Below, in pieces: positions 1 to 7,952 of a stretch of DNA of 64,000 nt. Origin of the DNA: Thalassobaculum_A sp040219615 (GTDB taxonomy: Bacteria > Pseudomonadota > Alphaproteobacteria > Thalassobaculales > Thalassobaculaceae); contig NZ_JAVJSE010000038.1 of assembly GCF_040219615.1 (NCBI RefSeq), positions 248,001 to 312,000 on the forward strand, in the 5' to 3' direction. A program made the translations under genes and the position numbers. Below the pieces are notes generated by a model. The model made no database searches and was not told the origin of the DNA. It worked only from the letters and a program-made list of their open reading frames with translations. Positions within the stretch are counted from its first letter, which is position 1, and the number at the start of each line of letters is the position of its first letter.

Positions 1-842
1 CGCGCATCACCTCGGCCGACATCGCCCGGTTGAAGGCGCTGCAGGGCCTCGACCTGCCGCTGTGGGAACGCTACCTGAACTGGCTCACGGCGGCGCTGCA
101 GGGCGACCTCGGCTATTCCCGGCTGTACACACAGCCGGTGCTCGACATCGTCGCCGAGCGGATGCCGCGCACCCTGCTGCTGATCGGGCTGGCGCTGATC
201 CTGGCACTGGCCGTCGCGATCCCGGCCGCGGTGGTCGCGGCCCGCAATCCCGGCGGCGCCGTCGACCGCGGCGTCAACCTGCTGTGCTTCGTCGGCATCT
301 CGGTGCCGGCGTTCTGGTTGGCCCTGATCCTGATCATCCTGTTTGCGGTCGTGCTGGGCTGGTTGCCGGCCGGCGGCACGGTCGGCGCCCAGGGCGGCGG
401 GGTTGCCGACCGGGCAGCACACCTGGTGCTGCCGGTCGCCACCCTTGCCGCCGCCAGCGTCGCCGCCTACACCCGGCACCTGCGGGCCGCCCTGATCGAG
501 GCGCTCGGCGAGGACTACGTCCGCACCGCCCGCGCCAAGGGACTGAGCGAGCGCGTGGTCACCACCCGCCACGCCCTGCGCAACGCCCTGCTGCCGGTGG
601 TCACCCTGCTCGGCCTCGATCTCGGCAGCCTGGTCTCCGGCGCGCTGGTGACCGAGACGATGTTCGCGCAGCCCGGCATGGGCAAGACGATCTACGACGC
701 GGTCATGGGCAACGACTACAACCTGGCCCTGGTCGGGCTGCTGGTGGCGGCGGCCGCCACCCTGCTCGGCAATCTCGGCGCCGACCTCGCCTATGCCCGG
801 CTCGACCCGCGCATCGTCTACCGCACGGACCCGGCGACATGA
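1..842 (+). CDS. ABC transporter permease, DppB/OppB type (5' end outside window)
   Basis: Inner-membrane permease of a peptide/nickel-type ABC importer; the reading frame is open from base 3, so the N-terminus lies outside the window. The visible part has several hydrophobic helices. It carries the cytoplasmic EAA-type loop that docks the ATPase (EDYVRTARAKGLSERVV region, about bases 508-570), followed by the family C-terminal block FAQPGMGKTIYDAV. The stop TGA overlaps the ATG of the next permease (ATGA, 839-842), indicating translational coupling. The substrate cannot be told; the binding protein and ATPases are probably upstream of the window. Confidence 0.93.
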   Translation, partial: RITSADIARLKALQGLDLPLWERYLNWLTAALQGDLGYSRLYTQPVLDIVAERMPRTLLLIGLALILALAVAIPAAVVAARNPGGAVDRGVNLLCFVGISVPAFWLALILIILFAVVLGWLPAGGTVGAQGGGVADRAAHLVLPVATLAAASVAAYTRHLRAALIEALGEDYVRTARAKGLSERVVTTRHALRNALLPVVTLLGLDLGSLVSGALVTETMFAQPGMGKTIYDAVMGNDYNLALVGLLVAAAATLLGNLGADLAYARLDPRIVYRTDPAT

Positions 843-1735
843 TCCGGCGGCTCGGTCCCGGCCCGGCCCTGGCCGCCGCGGCGCTGCTGATCCTGGTGCT
901 GGCGGCGATCGCCGCCCCCCTGGTGGAGTTGGCGATGGGTCTCGACGCCGAGGCGGTCGACCTGTTCGGCCGGCTGCAGCCGCCGTCGGCCGAGCACCCG
1001 CTCGGGACCGACGAACTCGGCCGCGACCTGCTGCTGCGGCTGCTGTATGGCGGCCGGGTCTCGCTGACCGTCGGCGTGGTGGCGGCGCTGGCGGCCTCGT
1101 CGATCGGCACCGCGGTCGGGCTGGCCGCCGGGTATCTCGGCGGCCGGGCCGACGCCCTGCTGATGCGGCTGGCCGACGGGGTGATCGCGCTGCCGCTGCT
1201 GCCGCTGCTGATCGTGCTGGCCGCGGTCGACCTGACCAAGCTCGGGCTGTCGCCGGAGGCCGCCGGCTCGCAGACCGTGCTGCTGGCCCGGCTGGTGGTG
1301 CTGGTGGCGCTGGTCGGCTGGCCGACCACGGCGCGGCTGGTGCGGGCCGCCACCCTCAGCCTGCGCCAGCGCGAGTTCGTGGCGGCCGCCCGTGCCCTCG
1401 GCTTCTCGCCGCTGCGTGTCGCCGTGCGCCACGTGCTGCCGAACGCCGCGGCGCCGATCCTGGTGGCCACCACGCTCGCCGTCGGCAACGTGGTGCTGTT
1501 CGAGAGCGTGCTGAGCTTCCTCGGTCTCGGCATCCGGCCGCCGACGCCGTCCTGGGGCAACATGCTGACCGGCGCCCAGGAGCTGATCTGGGAGAGCCCG
1601 CGGCTGGCGGTCTGGCCCGGCATGCTGATCTTCGCGACGGTGGTCAGCGTCAACCTGCTCGGCGACGCCCTGCGCGATGCCCTGGATCCACGGTCGCGGC
1701 GCCGGTCGGCCGGCGGTGCTCAGAGCGGCCAATGA
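839..1735 (+). CDS. ABC transporter permease, DppC/OppC type
   Basis: Second permease (298 aa), partner of the preceding one. The N-terminus has one helix and then the conserved periplasmic block GTDELGRDLLLRLLYGGR, diagnostic of DppC/OppC proteins; the EAA loop is AARALGFSPLRVAVRHVLPN. The start at 839 overlaps the previous stop. No gene follows on this strand; the next 3 kb is AT-rich and opposite in strand. A 42-base stretch inside it (1160-1201) recurs with three mismatches at 5033-5074, where a broken copy lies. Confidence 0.93.
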   Translation: MIRRLGPGPALAAAALLILVLAAIAAPLVELAMGLDAEAVDLFGRLQPPSAEHPLGTDELGRDLLLRLLYGGRVSLTVGVVAALAASSIGTAVGLAAGYLGGRADALLMRLADGVIALPLLPLLIVLAAVDLTKLGLSPEAAGSQTVLLARLVVLVALVGWPTTARLVRAATLSLRQREFVAAARALGFSPLRVAVRHVLPNAAAPILVATTLAVGNVVLFESVLSFLGLGIRPPTPSWGNMLTGAQELIWESPRLAVWPGMLIFATVVSVNLLGDALRDALDPRSRRRSAGGAQSGQ

Positions 1736-1792
1736 ACGCTCTGCGTCAGGTCACATCGAGAACAAATTCACCAAAACAAATAATCCCATCAT

Positions 1793-2524
1793 TCACTCAC
1801 CATTTCCATTCACGTAACGGCATACAACGACAATCGACTTCTTCGTCACGGCATAGTAAAATCCCTTGATTTCTGCAATAAATGCTAAGCAAAAAAATCC
1901 ACTAAATGCAACAAAAACATAACCCAAAGACTGTCCAGCAATCAATCCTCCTGCGGCCAGGAATACTAAAAACATGCTGATAGAGTACATAAGATCCGCC
2001 AGAACAATATTTATCGCATTAGAATCATTACCAGCAAATAACACGCGGTTCATCACCAATATATAACCGACGATTGCAGATATTTGGACAAGACCAAAGA
2101 ATATTGCAAAAAATAGATATGGCTTATCAAGGGCTCCAACGAAAAGCAAAGAACTCGAGTACAATAAAAATCTCAATATCACCTCGCGGCGCTTCGTTAC
2201 CTCTGGCTCGCCGCGCAAATGCAGCACAAACTCGCTATTGTAATCCACAAAATGCGTACCAAAATAAATACGCAAGTACCCGAACCCCACCAGAGCCCAT
2301 AGTATAACATTCAATACACCGCCATCCTCCCCATCCCCCAATAGATTTTTATGCGCGGCCGAAAGAATTCCTGAATCCACACCGCCTATCACACTTGAAT
2401 AAAATTTAAACCCAAGACTGGCAATAACGTAAGAGGTCAAAGCCAACTCTAGTATTAACTTAGCTGCCTCCTTCCGCTCATCATCGCTCGGCTCACTGGT
2501 GGCGAGACCCGTTGGCTCAGTCAT
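1793..2524 (-). CDS. Hypothetical six-helix membrane protein of the AT-rich cassette
   Basis: Unrecognised 243-aa protein. After a polar N-terminus (about 25 residues) the sequence alternates hydrophobic stretches consistent with about six transmembrane helices (near residues 25-45, 75-95, 110-130, 130-160, 170-200 and 205-230). There are no catalytic motifs I recognise. Base composition is strongly AT-rich compared with flanking genes. It is the last gene of a tight three-gene unit: only 3 nt separate it from the symporter stop upstream. It may be an accessory subunit or a partner of that symporter; this is inference from position only. Confidence 0.75.
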   Translation of the reverse strand: MTEPTGLATSEPSDDERKEAAKLILELALTSYVIASLGFKFYSSVIGGVDSGILSAAHKNLLGDGEDGGVLNVILWALVGFGYLRIYFGTHFVDYNSEFVLHLRGEPEVTKRREVILRFLLYSSSLLFVGALDKPYLFFAIFFGLVQISAIVGYILVMNRVLFAGNDSNAINIVLADLMYSISMFLVFLAAGGLIAGQSLGYVFVAFSGFFCLAFIAEIKGFYYAVTKKSIVVVCRYVNGNGE

Positions 2525-2527
2525 GGC

Positions 2528-3877
2528 TCACCGCTCCACTTTTCCAAAGCGACAAAGGTACAAAATTACTATCGCTAAAGGAATCCCAAAGGTCGGAACA
2601 ATCAGCAGGTAAATATTTTCTATTGATACAGCACCAGAAATAGCGGCCGCCGCAATTAAACATACATTCAAACCTATAGAAATAGCAATGCCAAAATCTG
2701 ACAGATACCTCTTCACTCCAAACAAAAGAGGACCTGGCAATGCTAATAAGAAATACAAAAGCCACGTATATATTTGTACTAGATTCACAAAATAAATCGC
2801 GAACAGTGCACTCATCCCCGTCACCACGGAAAGAGAGCAAACATAGGAGTAGTTTGCATATTTTGGACGTACCGACTTTCCATACGTCTCAATAACCGCC
2901 TTCGTAACAAGCCCCGAGACTAAAAACAACTCGGTGTCCGCTGTCGACAAGAGTGCTGCCAAAAGCAAAAAGACAATTACGTACGGGGCATCTCCCGCGA
3001 GGGTTGGCCCGATGGCGGTAAAAAACGCATCATCCGGAGAAGAGTTTGGGTCAATGGCAAAGGCTGACATTCCGATATAGGATAACAAACCTCCATAGAT
3101 AAGCAAAGCGATCCCACCGCAAATACCGCCTCGCAACGCACTTTGTGGTTTATTGGTCGCCAGTATTCGTTGCCACACATCCGCACTACAGATTCCGACC
3201 AAGAAACCCACTACGGCTAGCCCCCAACTGTACGCGAACGGGGCCGACTCGAAAGCTGTAATATCTGGCTGCGACCCATTAGTAGCGATTTGAGCCACGA
3301 AGACAAGCAAGAGCGCAAACATTAATATTGCTTGAAAAATATCCGTTCGAAATACTGCTCGCATTCCTCCGCGGTATACATAAACCATCAGAACAAAACT
3401 TGATATAACAATAACCACTTCGCGACTAAATGAAGTTACATTCGTTAACACCAACCCGAGTGTTGAAAACTGAAGCATTAGCAACGAAAAAAACGCCAAT
3501 ATTGAAATAATAAGAACTGCACTACCCGTCAAGGGGCCAAAGTGAATTTTACAATAATCAACAAGTGTCGATGACTTTATTGCTTCTTTTGTTGAAACAA
3601 GTCGACTTGAGAGAAGGCCCACTCCTATAAATGCTAAACCGTAACCGAGAAATAAAAACATCCCTGCAAATCCAAATAGAAAAGATAAGGTTGAAAGCGC
3701 GACTATTTCACCGGCTCCAATCAAAGTGAACATTCCCGCAGCAATTTGCAGAAAAGATGCTTGTTTGTTTGCAGAAAAAAGATCTACCCAATCGGAACTG
3801 TTTGCTCGGCGTGCCGATAGCCCCACAACAAGAAATGCTATGAGAGCGACAAGGATGGCGATCTCTGATCCATTCAT
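2528..3877 (-). CDS. Sodium:solute symporter (SSS) family protein
   Basis: A 449-aa polytopic membrane protein of the Na+/solute symporter (PutP/SglT) family. Family landmarks are the GGMRAVFRTDIFQ loop (residues 170-182), CSADVWQRILATN (230-242) and ALLSTADTELF (308-318), which matches the helix carrying the conserved Ser/Thr sodium ligands. It is shorter than typical 500-residue members but shows about 12-13 hydrophobic segments. It is AT-rich (one 60-base line at 2641 has 23 G/C). Its ATG overlaps the stop of the upstream methyltransferase (ATGA, 3874-3877), so the two are translationally coupled. The substrate is unknown; a methylated product or precursor of the neighbour enzyme is a reasonable guess. 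Confidence 0.88.
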   Translation of the reverse strand: MNGSEIAILVALIAFLVVGLSARRANSSDWVDLFSANKQASFLQIAAGMFTLIGAGEIVALSTLSFLFGFAGMFLFLGYGLAFIGVGLLSSRLVSTKEAIKSSTLVDYCKIHFGPLTGSAVLIISILAFFSLLMLQFSTLGLVLTNVTSFSREVVIVISSFVLMVYVYRGGMRAVFRTDIFQAILMFALLLVFVAQIATNGSQPDITAFESAPFAYSWGLAVVGFLVGICSADVWQRILATNKPQSALRGGICGGIALLIYGGLLSYIGMSAFAIDPNSSPDDAFFTAIGPTLAGDAPYVIVFLLLAALLSTADTELFLVSGLVTKAVIETYGKSVRPKYANYSYVCSLSVVTGMSALFAIYFVNLVQIYTWLLYFLLALPGPLLFGVKRYLSDFGIAISIGLNVCLIAAAAISGAVSIENIYLLIVPTFGIPLAIVILYLCRFGKVER

Positions 3878-4704
3878 TTTCTTAACACCACAACGTTGAC
3901 AAACTCGCCCTGCGCATACTTACAACTCACTGGAATACTCGAAGAAACAGGAACGTATTTAACGTTCGAGAATCCAGATTCTATTAGCTCGGCTTCATTA
4001 ATATTCACTCTTCCGGTCACATCTAACTGAACTAATTTTCCACCCGGCGAAATGATATCATGAAGTGCTCTCGCACTGTTCATGATATATTTAGACAAAT
4101 CAACGGGGTCATAAAGACGATCAGCAGCGATATCCGTAAATGGCAAATACGCATCGTTAATTATTGCATCAAAATACTGATGGCGAAGCGCAGGAACAAC
4201 CAGCTGCCAAGCTCCGTTAATTATGACCGCACTGCTATCCCGTGACAATGCATTTGATGCAATGGCGGCTATTAGAGGATGAACTTCAATACATACGTAA
4301 CTATCGTAACTATTACGCCTGAGAATGTCTTCCGATGCGATTCCGGCTCCATAACCTAACTCTAATATGTTTGCTGGATTGCTTACCAATGCTTCACCGA
4401 CCATAGAGAGCTGCGCAGGAGTTTCCCAGGATTCGATCTGGGTAGACTCGCCTATTCGTAAACTAGAAAACGTATGCTGAACTGTTGCGTTTGCAAAATC
4501 CCTCATCGCAAGAAGTTCTTCGGCCGCGAGAAATGATGATTTCATTTGATATTTCATTTGAACGCTGATCTCATTCTTAAAATCTGAGCTAGGTTTATTT
4601 GGGCTTGTCGCTTCACGCAATCCAGCATAGCCGCGGCACTTCTTAATGCGATCCGGTGCAGGCCTAGCGCGCAGACCATAATACTGGTGATTGCTGATCG
4701 TCAT
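3874..4704 (-). CDS. GAMT-like class I SAM-dependent methyltransferase
   Basis: Rossmann-fold methyltransferase resembling guanidinoacetate N-methyltransferase. Landmarks, numbered from the ATG at 4704 (276 aa): WETP at 93-96, the SAM-binding ILELGYGAGIA at 113-123, the acidic loop CIEVHP at 138-143, FDAIINDAY at 178-186, and a C-terminal IPVSCKYAQ like the PPADCRYY segment of GAMT. The start is uncertain: the frame opens at 4755 (TTG), ATG occurs at 4704, and the conserved core could begin at the ATG at 4557. It is AT-rich and first in the cassette. It would methylate a small amino or guanidino compound; the true substrate is not known. Confidence 0.82.
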   Translation of the reverse strand: MTISNHQYYGLRARPAPDRIKKCRGYAGLREATSPNKPSSDFKNEISVQMKYQMKSSFLAAEELLAMRDFANATVQHTFSSLRIGESTQIESWETPAQLSMVGEALVSNPANILELGYGAGIASEDILRRNSYDSYVCIEVHPLIAAIASNALSRDSSAVIINGAWQLVVPALRHQYFDAIINDAYLPFTDIAADRLYDPVDLSKYIMNSARALHDIISPGGKLVQLDVTGRVNINEAELIESGFSNVKYVPVSSSIPVSCKYAQGEFVNVVVLRK

Positions 4705-4954
4705 TGCGTTGATTCCCAGCCCTCTGAGAATGATGATAACCCAAGTTTGCTGCAACTATGAAGTGGATTCCTGTCCTGGCGCAATCGCCGCGGATCCACA
4801 TTAAGCCCGACCGTGTCGTTCGAATTTGCGTCTGTCCGGGTGTGTGCAGGCAGTGCTGTCGACTTTCGAGGCCGCTGAGGTGAGTATGACAGTGTCGCTT
4901 TGCCGTCCTGGTTCGACGACCGTCATTGCCGGGAGTACAGGCTTAGCACTGTGT
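4705..4954. other. Intergenic region between the AT-rich cassette and the permease remnant
   Basis: No convincing gene. Composition changes from AT-rich to intermediate GC across this stretch. A 62-codon minus-strand frame (4801-4989) has no RBS or recognisable similarity. The promoter of the cassette should lie here, but I cannot assign -35/-10 boxes with confidence. Confidence 0.4.
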
Positions 4955-5113
4955 CGATTGGGGGCTTGTTGATCGATTGACACAGCCATCGGGCTTGCTA
5001 CTTGCTATTTCGGTGACCGGACCGACGTCGTGCTGAGGCGGCTGGCTGACGGGATGATCGCGCTGCCGCTGCTGATCGAACTGGACACCGTCGACCAGAC
5101 CGATCTCGCGACG
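4955..5113 (+). pseudogene. Remnant of a DppC/OppC-type permease gene
   Basis: Translation in one frame gives SIDTAIGLATCYFGDRTD followed by VVLRRLADGMIALPLL, matching the neighbouring intact permease (SSIGTAVGLAAGYLGGRAD, ALLMRLADGVIALPLL). An in-frame TGA at 4970-4972 precedes it, and similarity fades after about 5113. The 42 bases 5033-5074 match 1160-1201 with only three differences, so the copy is recent or recently exchanged. Only about 50 codons of the roughly 300-codon gene are left. It sits on the far side of the AT-rich cassette from the intact gene. Confidence 0.75.
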
Positions 5114-5180
5114 CCGGTCGGCCGGCGGCTGACGGTCGGCCGCGATTGCGAGCGGCGCGCGAAACCGCCACAGTCGGGGC

Positions 5181-5594
5181 ATGAGTCCAATCCGCACCGC
5201 CCTGCTCACCACCGCCCTGGCGTTCGGCCTGCTCACCGGCTGCGAAGAGCAGCAGCAGGCCACCGGCCCGGAGAACCTGCGCGAGGTGAAGCCGCCCTCC
5301 GGTCCGGAATACACCGGCGACCTGTGCGCGGTGGTCCGCAACCGCGCGCCGTTCACCATCACCGGCCGGATCATCATGAAGAGCCGCGAGCGCGCCACCT
5401 TCCGCCTGGCGCGCAACGAGACCCGCAGGCTGTGCCTGTCGGGCACCACCTACGGCAACTACACGGTCTCGTTCGTGCTGACCAACTTCGTCACGATCCC
5501 GCTGTTCAGCTGCTACACCACGACCGACCAGGCGATCGAGGTGTTCGCCTATCAGCGCGGCGACAGCTGGCTGTACAACGCGACCTGCCGGTAG
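5181..5594 (+). CDS. Small predicted lipoprotein, unknown function
   Basis: A 137-aa protein with a short hydrophobic signal ending in the lipobox LLTGC (Cys21), so it is likely lipid-anchored in the envelope. After a Gln/Glu-rich linker the mature part is a small predicted beta-rich domain with four further cysteines (near residues 51, 94, 115 and 136) that could form two disulphides. I do not recognise the family. It starts about 70 bases after the permease remnant and reads in the same direction, but has no functional link I can see. Confidence 0.72.
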   Translation: MSPIRTALLTTALAFGLLTGCEEQQQATGPENLREVKPPSGPEYTGDLCAVVRNRAPFTITGRIIMKSRERATFRLARNETRRLCLSGTTYGNYTVSFVLTNFVTIPLFSCYTTTDQAIEVFAYQRGDSWLYNATCR

Positions 5595-5692
5595 GTGCCC
5601 TTGTTGTGGCCACGCGGGCCTTCGCGTCCGGCCGGAACTGTGCTCCGAATAGGCTCCGCATCCCGCGGCGGGTTCCGAAGTTGGGAGAGGCA

Positions 5693-6553
5693 ATGAGCTC
5701 CGTCACCTGGCCGAACGGCGCGCGTCTGGCGCTGTCGATCGTCGTGAATGTCGAAGAGGGGTCCGAGCTTTCCATTGCCGAGGGCGATCGCGGACCCGAG
5801 CCGGTGGACGAGCTCGGCGTGACCCTCAAGCATGCGCTGCGGAACTACGGCAACGAGAGCAACTACCGCTACGGCCTGAAGGCCGGCGCGCCGAGGGTGA
5901 TGAGGCTGCTGCGGGACCGCGGCGTCCGAGCGACCTTCACCGCCGCCGCCCTCAGCCTGGAGCGCGCGCCGGACCTGGCCCGGCAGATCGTCGCCGACGG
6001 ACACGAGGTCTGCGCGCATGGCTGGCGCTGGATCCACCAGTTCCGCATGGACGAGCCGACCGAGCGCGATTTCATCCGCAAGGCGGTAGCCTCGATCGAG
6101 CGCACGACCGGCGAGCGCCCGCACGGCTGGTTGTCGCGCTATCTTCTCACCGACAATACCCGCCGGCTCCTGGTCGAGGAGGGCTTCACCTATCACATGG
6201 ACGACTACTCGGACGACGTGCCGTTCTGGGACGCGACCGCCGACAGGCCGATCCTGATCCTGCCCTATGCGATCGACAGCAACGACATGAAGATGTGGAC
6301 CGCCCCGGGCTTCATGCCGGCGGACTGGCTGCAATACGCGATCGACAGCTTCGACTGGCTCCGGCGCGAGGGGGCCGACGCGGCGCGCATGATGTCCCTG
6401 GGCGTGCATCTGCGGATCATCGGCCGACCGGGCCGCATCGGCTATCTCGAGCGGTTCCTGGATCACGTTCTGCGCCATGACGACGTGTGGGTCGCCCCAC
6501 GGATCGAGATCGCGCGGCACTGGGCCGAGGCCGATCCGTATCGGCTGGTCTGA
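5693..6553 (+). CDS. Polysaccharide deacetylase family protein, PuuE (allantoinase)-like
   Basis: A 286-aa NodB-fold hydrolase. It has the PuuE-type N-terminus IVVNVEEGSE (residues 16-25), in place of the classical DD pair, and the metal-binding HEVCAHGWRWIHQ (His104, His109). PuuE proteins hydrolyse allantoin in the absence of the zinc-type allantoinase; relatives act on other cyclic or acylated amides. ATG at 5693 follows GGAGAGG at good spacing; an upstream in-frame extension is unlikely. It is the first of three closely packed genes with a CoA ligase and an amidase, suggesting a catabolic route for a nitrogenous compound. The exact substrate is unknown. Confidence 0.87.
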   Translation: MSSVTWPNGARLALSIVVNVEEGSELSIAEGDRGPEPVDELGVTLKHALRNYGNESNYRYGLKAGAPRVMRLLRDRGVRATFTAAALSLERAPDLARQIVADGHEVCAHGWRWIHQFRMDEPTERDFIRKAVASIERTTGERPHGWLSRYLLTDNTRRLLVEEGFTYHMDDYSDDVPFWDATADRPILILPYAIDSNDMKMWTAPGFMPADWLQYAIDSFDWLRREGADAARMMSLGVHLRIIGRPGRIGYLERFLDHVLRHDDVWVAPRIEIARHWAEADPYRLV

Positions 6554-6566
6554 GGGGCCGGGACAC

Positions 6567-7952
6567 ATGGCGGCCCGGTACTTCGACGAGGCGGACCCGC
6601 GCCGGATCCTCTCGGAATACCCGATCGGCGAGGCGTTCCTCAGCGGGCCCGCAAGGATCGGTGCGGATGAGCTTCGCGCGCTGCAGGACAGGCGGTTTGC
6701 TGTCCTGATGCGGCGCGGCTGGGAGATTCCCTTCTATCGCCGCCTCTGGGGGCGGGCCGGCGTCGAGCCCGGCGACGTCCGGGACATCGACGACCTGCCG
6801 AAGCTGCCGAGCTTCTCGAAATCGGACCTGATGGCGAGCGTGGAGGCGCATCCCCCCTATGGCGACTTCCACGGCATCGACCGGGCCGACGGCCGGCGCA
6901 GCGTGGTCATGCACACGACCAGCGGAACCACGGGAACCCCGCAGCCGCTGTTCTTCGGCGCCTGGGATCGCGAGGTGCAGAACGCCCTTCTGGCGCGGGC
7001 TTACCGCCTGCAGGGCATGACCGAGCGGGACGTCGTCCATTCGGTCTACGGGTTCGGAATGGTCAATGGCGGGCACTACATCCGCGAGGCGATCCTGCAT
7101 TTCGTCGGCGCCATGCTGCTGCCCGCCGGAACCGGGCTGGAGACCCGGTCGGAACAGCAGGTCGAGCTGCTGCACCGCTTCGGGGCCACGGCGATCGTCG
7201 GCTTCGCCGACTACATCCTGAAGCTCGCCGCCGTCGCCCGGGAGAAGGGGCTGGAGCCCGGTCGCGACCTGCCGGTCCGCATGATCTCGGGACATCTATC
7301 GGCCGACGGTCACGAGGCCATGGCCCGCGCCTGGCCCGGCGCGGAGACCTACGACTGGTACGGCGTCGGCGATACCGGCGTCATCGCCGCCGAAGGACCG
7401 GACCACGACGGGCTCTACATCTGGGAAGACGCGCACATGGTCGAGATCCTCGATCCCGACCGTCTCACGCCGGTCGCCGACGGCCAGCGCGGCAACATCT
7501 GCGTGACCGTGCTGTTCAAGAACACGATCTATCCGGTCATCCGGTTCAACACCAACGACGTCTCGTCGATCCTGCCGGGCCGCGGCGGCATGGGCGTCAA
7601 CTTCCGTCGGCTGGCGGGCTTCCAGGGGCGCAGCGACAACATGGTCAAGCTGCGCGGCATCAACGTCTATCCGACCGGCATCGGCGCGATACTCGGCGAC
7701 ATCGGGGACCTGAACGGCGAGTACGTATGCCGCTGGATCCGGCAGGACGGACGCGACGAGCTGATCGTCGTGGCCGAGGTGCGGCGTCCCGGCATCGAGT
7801 CCTCGGCCGGACTGCAGCGGCAGACAGGCGACCTGCTGCGCCAGCGGCTCGGGGTCGGGGTGCTCGTCGAGCTGGCGCCGCCCGGCGGAACCGCGCTGCT
7901 GACCCAGGTCGACTCCCGCCAGAAGCCGATCCGGCTGGTCGACGAGCGATGA
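6567..7952 (+). CDS. AMP-binding CoA ligase, phenylacetate-CoA ligase (PaaK)-like
   Basis: A 461-aa adenylate-forming enzyme. The ATP-binding loop TTSGTTGTPQ lies at residues 117-126. The core has YDWYGVGDTG and the later IRFNTNDVS and GRSDNMVKLRGINVYPTGI blocks, the latter being the hinge before the mobile C-terminal domain. This layout matches PaaK-type aryl-CoA ligases, which are shorter than typical acyl-CoA synthetases. It follows the deacetylase by 13 bases and its stop overlaps the next ATG. It probably activates an aromatic or other carboxylic acid released by the neighbouring hydrolases; the substrate is inferred only. Confidence 0.88.
   Translation: MAARYFDEADPRRILSEYPIGEAFLSGPARIGADELRALQDRRFAVLMRRGWEIPFYRRLWGRAGVEPGDVRDIDDLPKLPSFSKSDLMASVEAHPPYGDFHGIDRADGRRSVVMHTTSGTTGTPQPLFFGAWDREVQNALLARAYRLQGMTERDVVHSVYGFGMVNGGHYIREAILHFVGAMLLPAGTGLETRSEQQVELLHRFGATAIVGFADYILKLAAVAREKGLEPGRDLPVRMISGHLSADGHEAMARAWPGAETYDWYGVGDTGVIAAEGPDHDGLYIWEDAHMVEILDPDRLTPVADGQRGNICVTVLFKNTIYPVIRFNTNDVSSILPGRGGMGVNFRRLAGFQGRSDNMVKLRGINVYPTGIGAILGDIGDLNGEYVCRWIRQDGRDELIVVAEVRRPGIESSAGLQRQTGDLLRQRLGVGVLVELAPPGGTALLTQVDSRQKPIRLVDER

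Noticed and set aside
4801..4989. 62-codon minus-strand frame near the cassette, considered as a transposase end
   Set aside because: No RBS, no recognisable transposase motif, and overlaps the permease remnant; not enough to call an insertion sequence.
1740..5180. AT-rich segment considered as a prophage or integrative element
   Set aside because: No integrase, tRNA target or attachment repeats visible; only three genes and a permease fragment.
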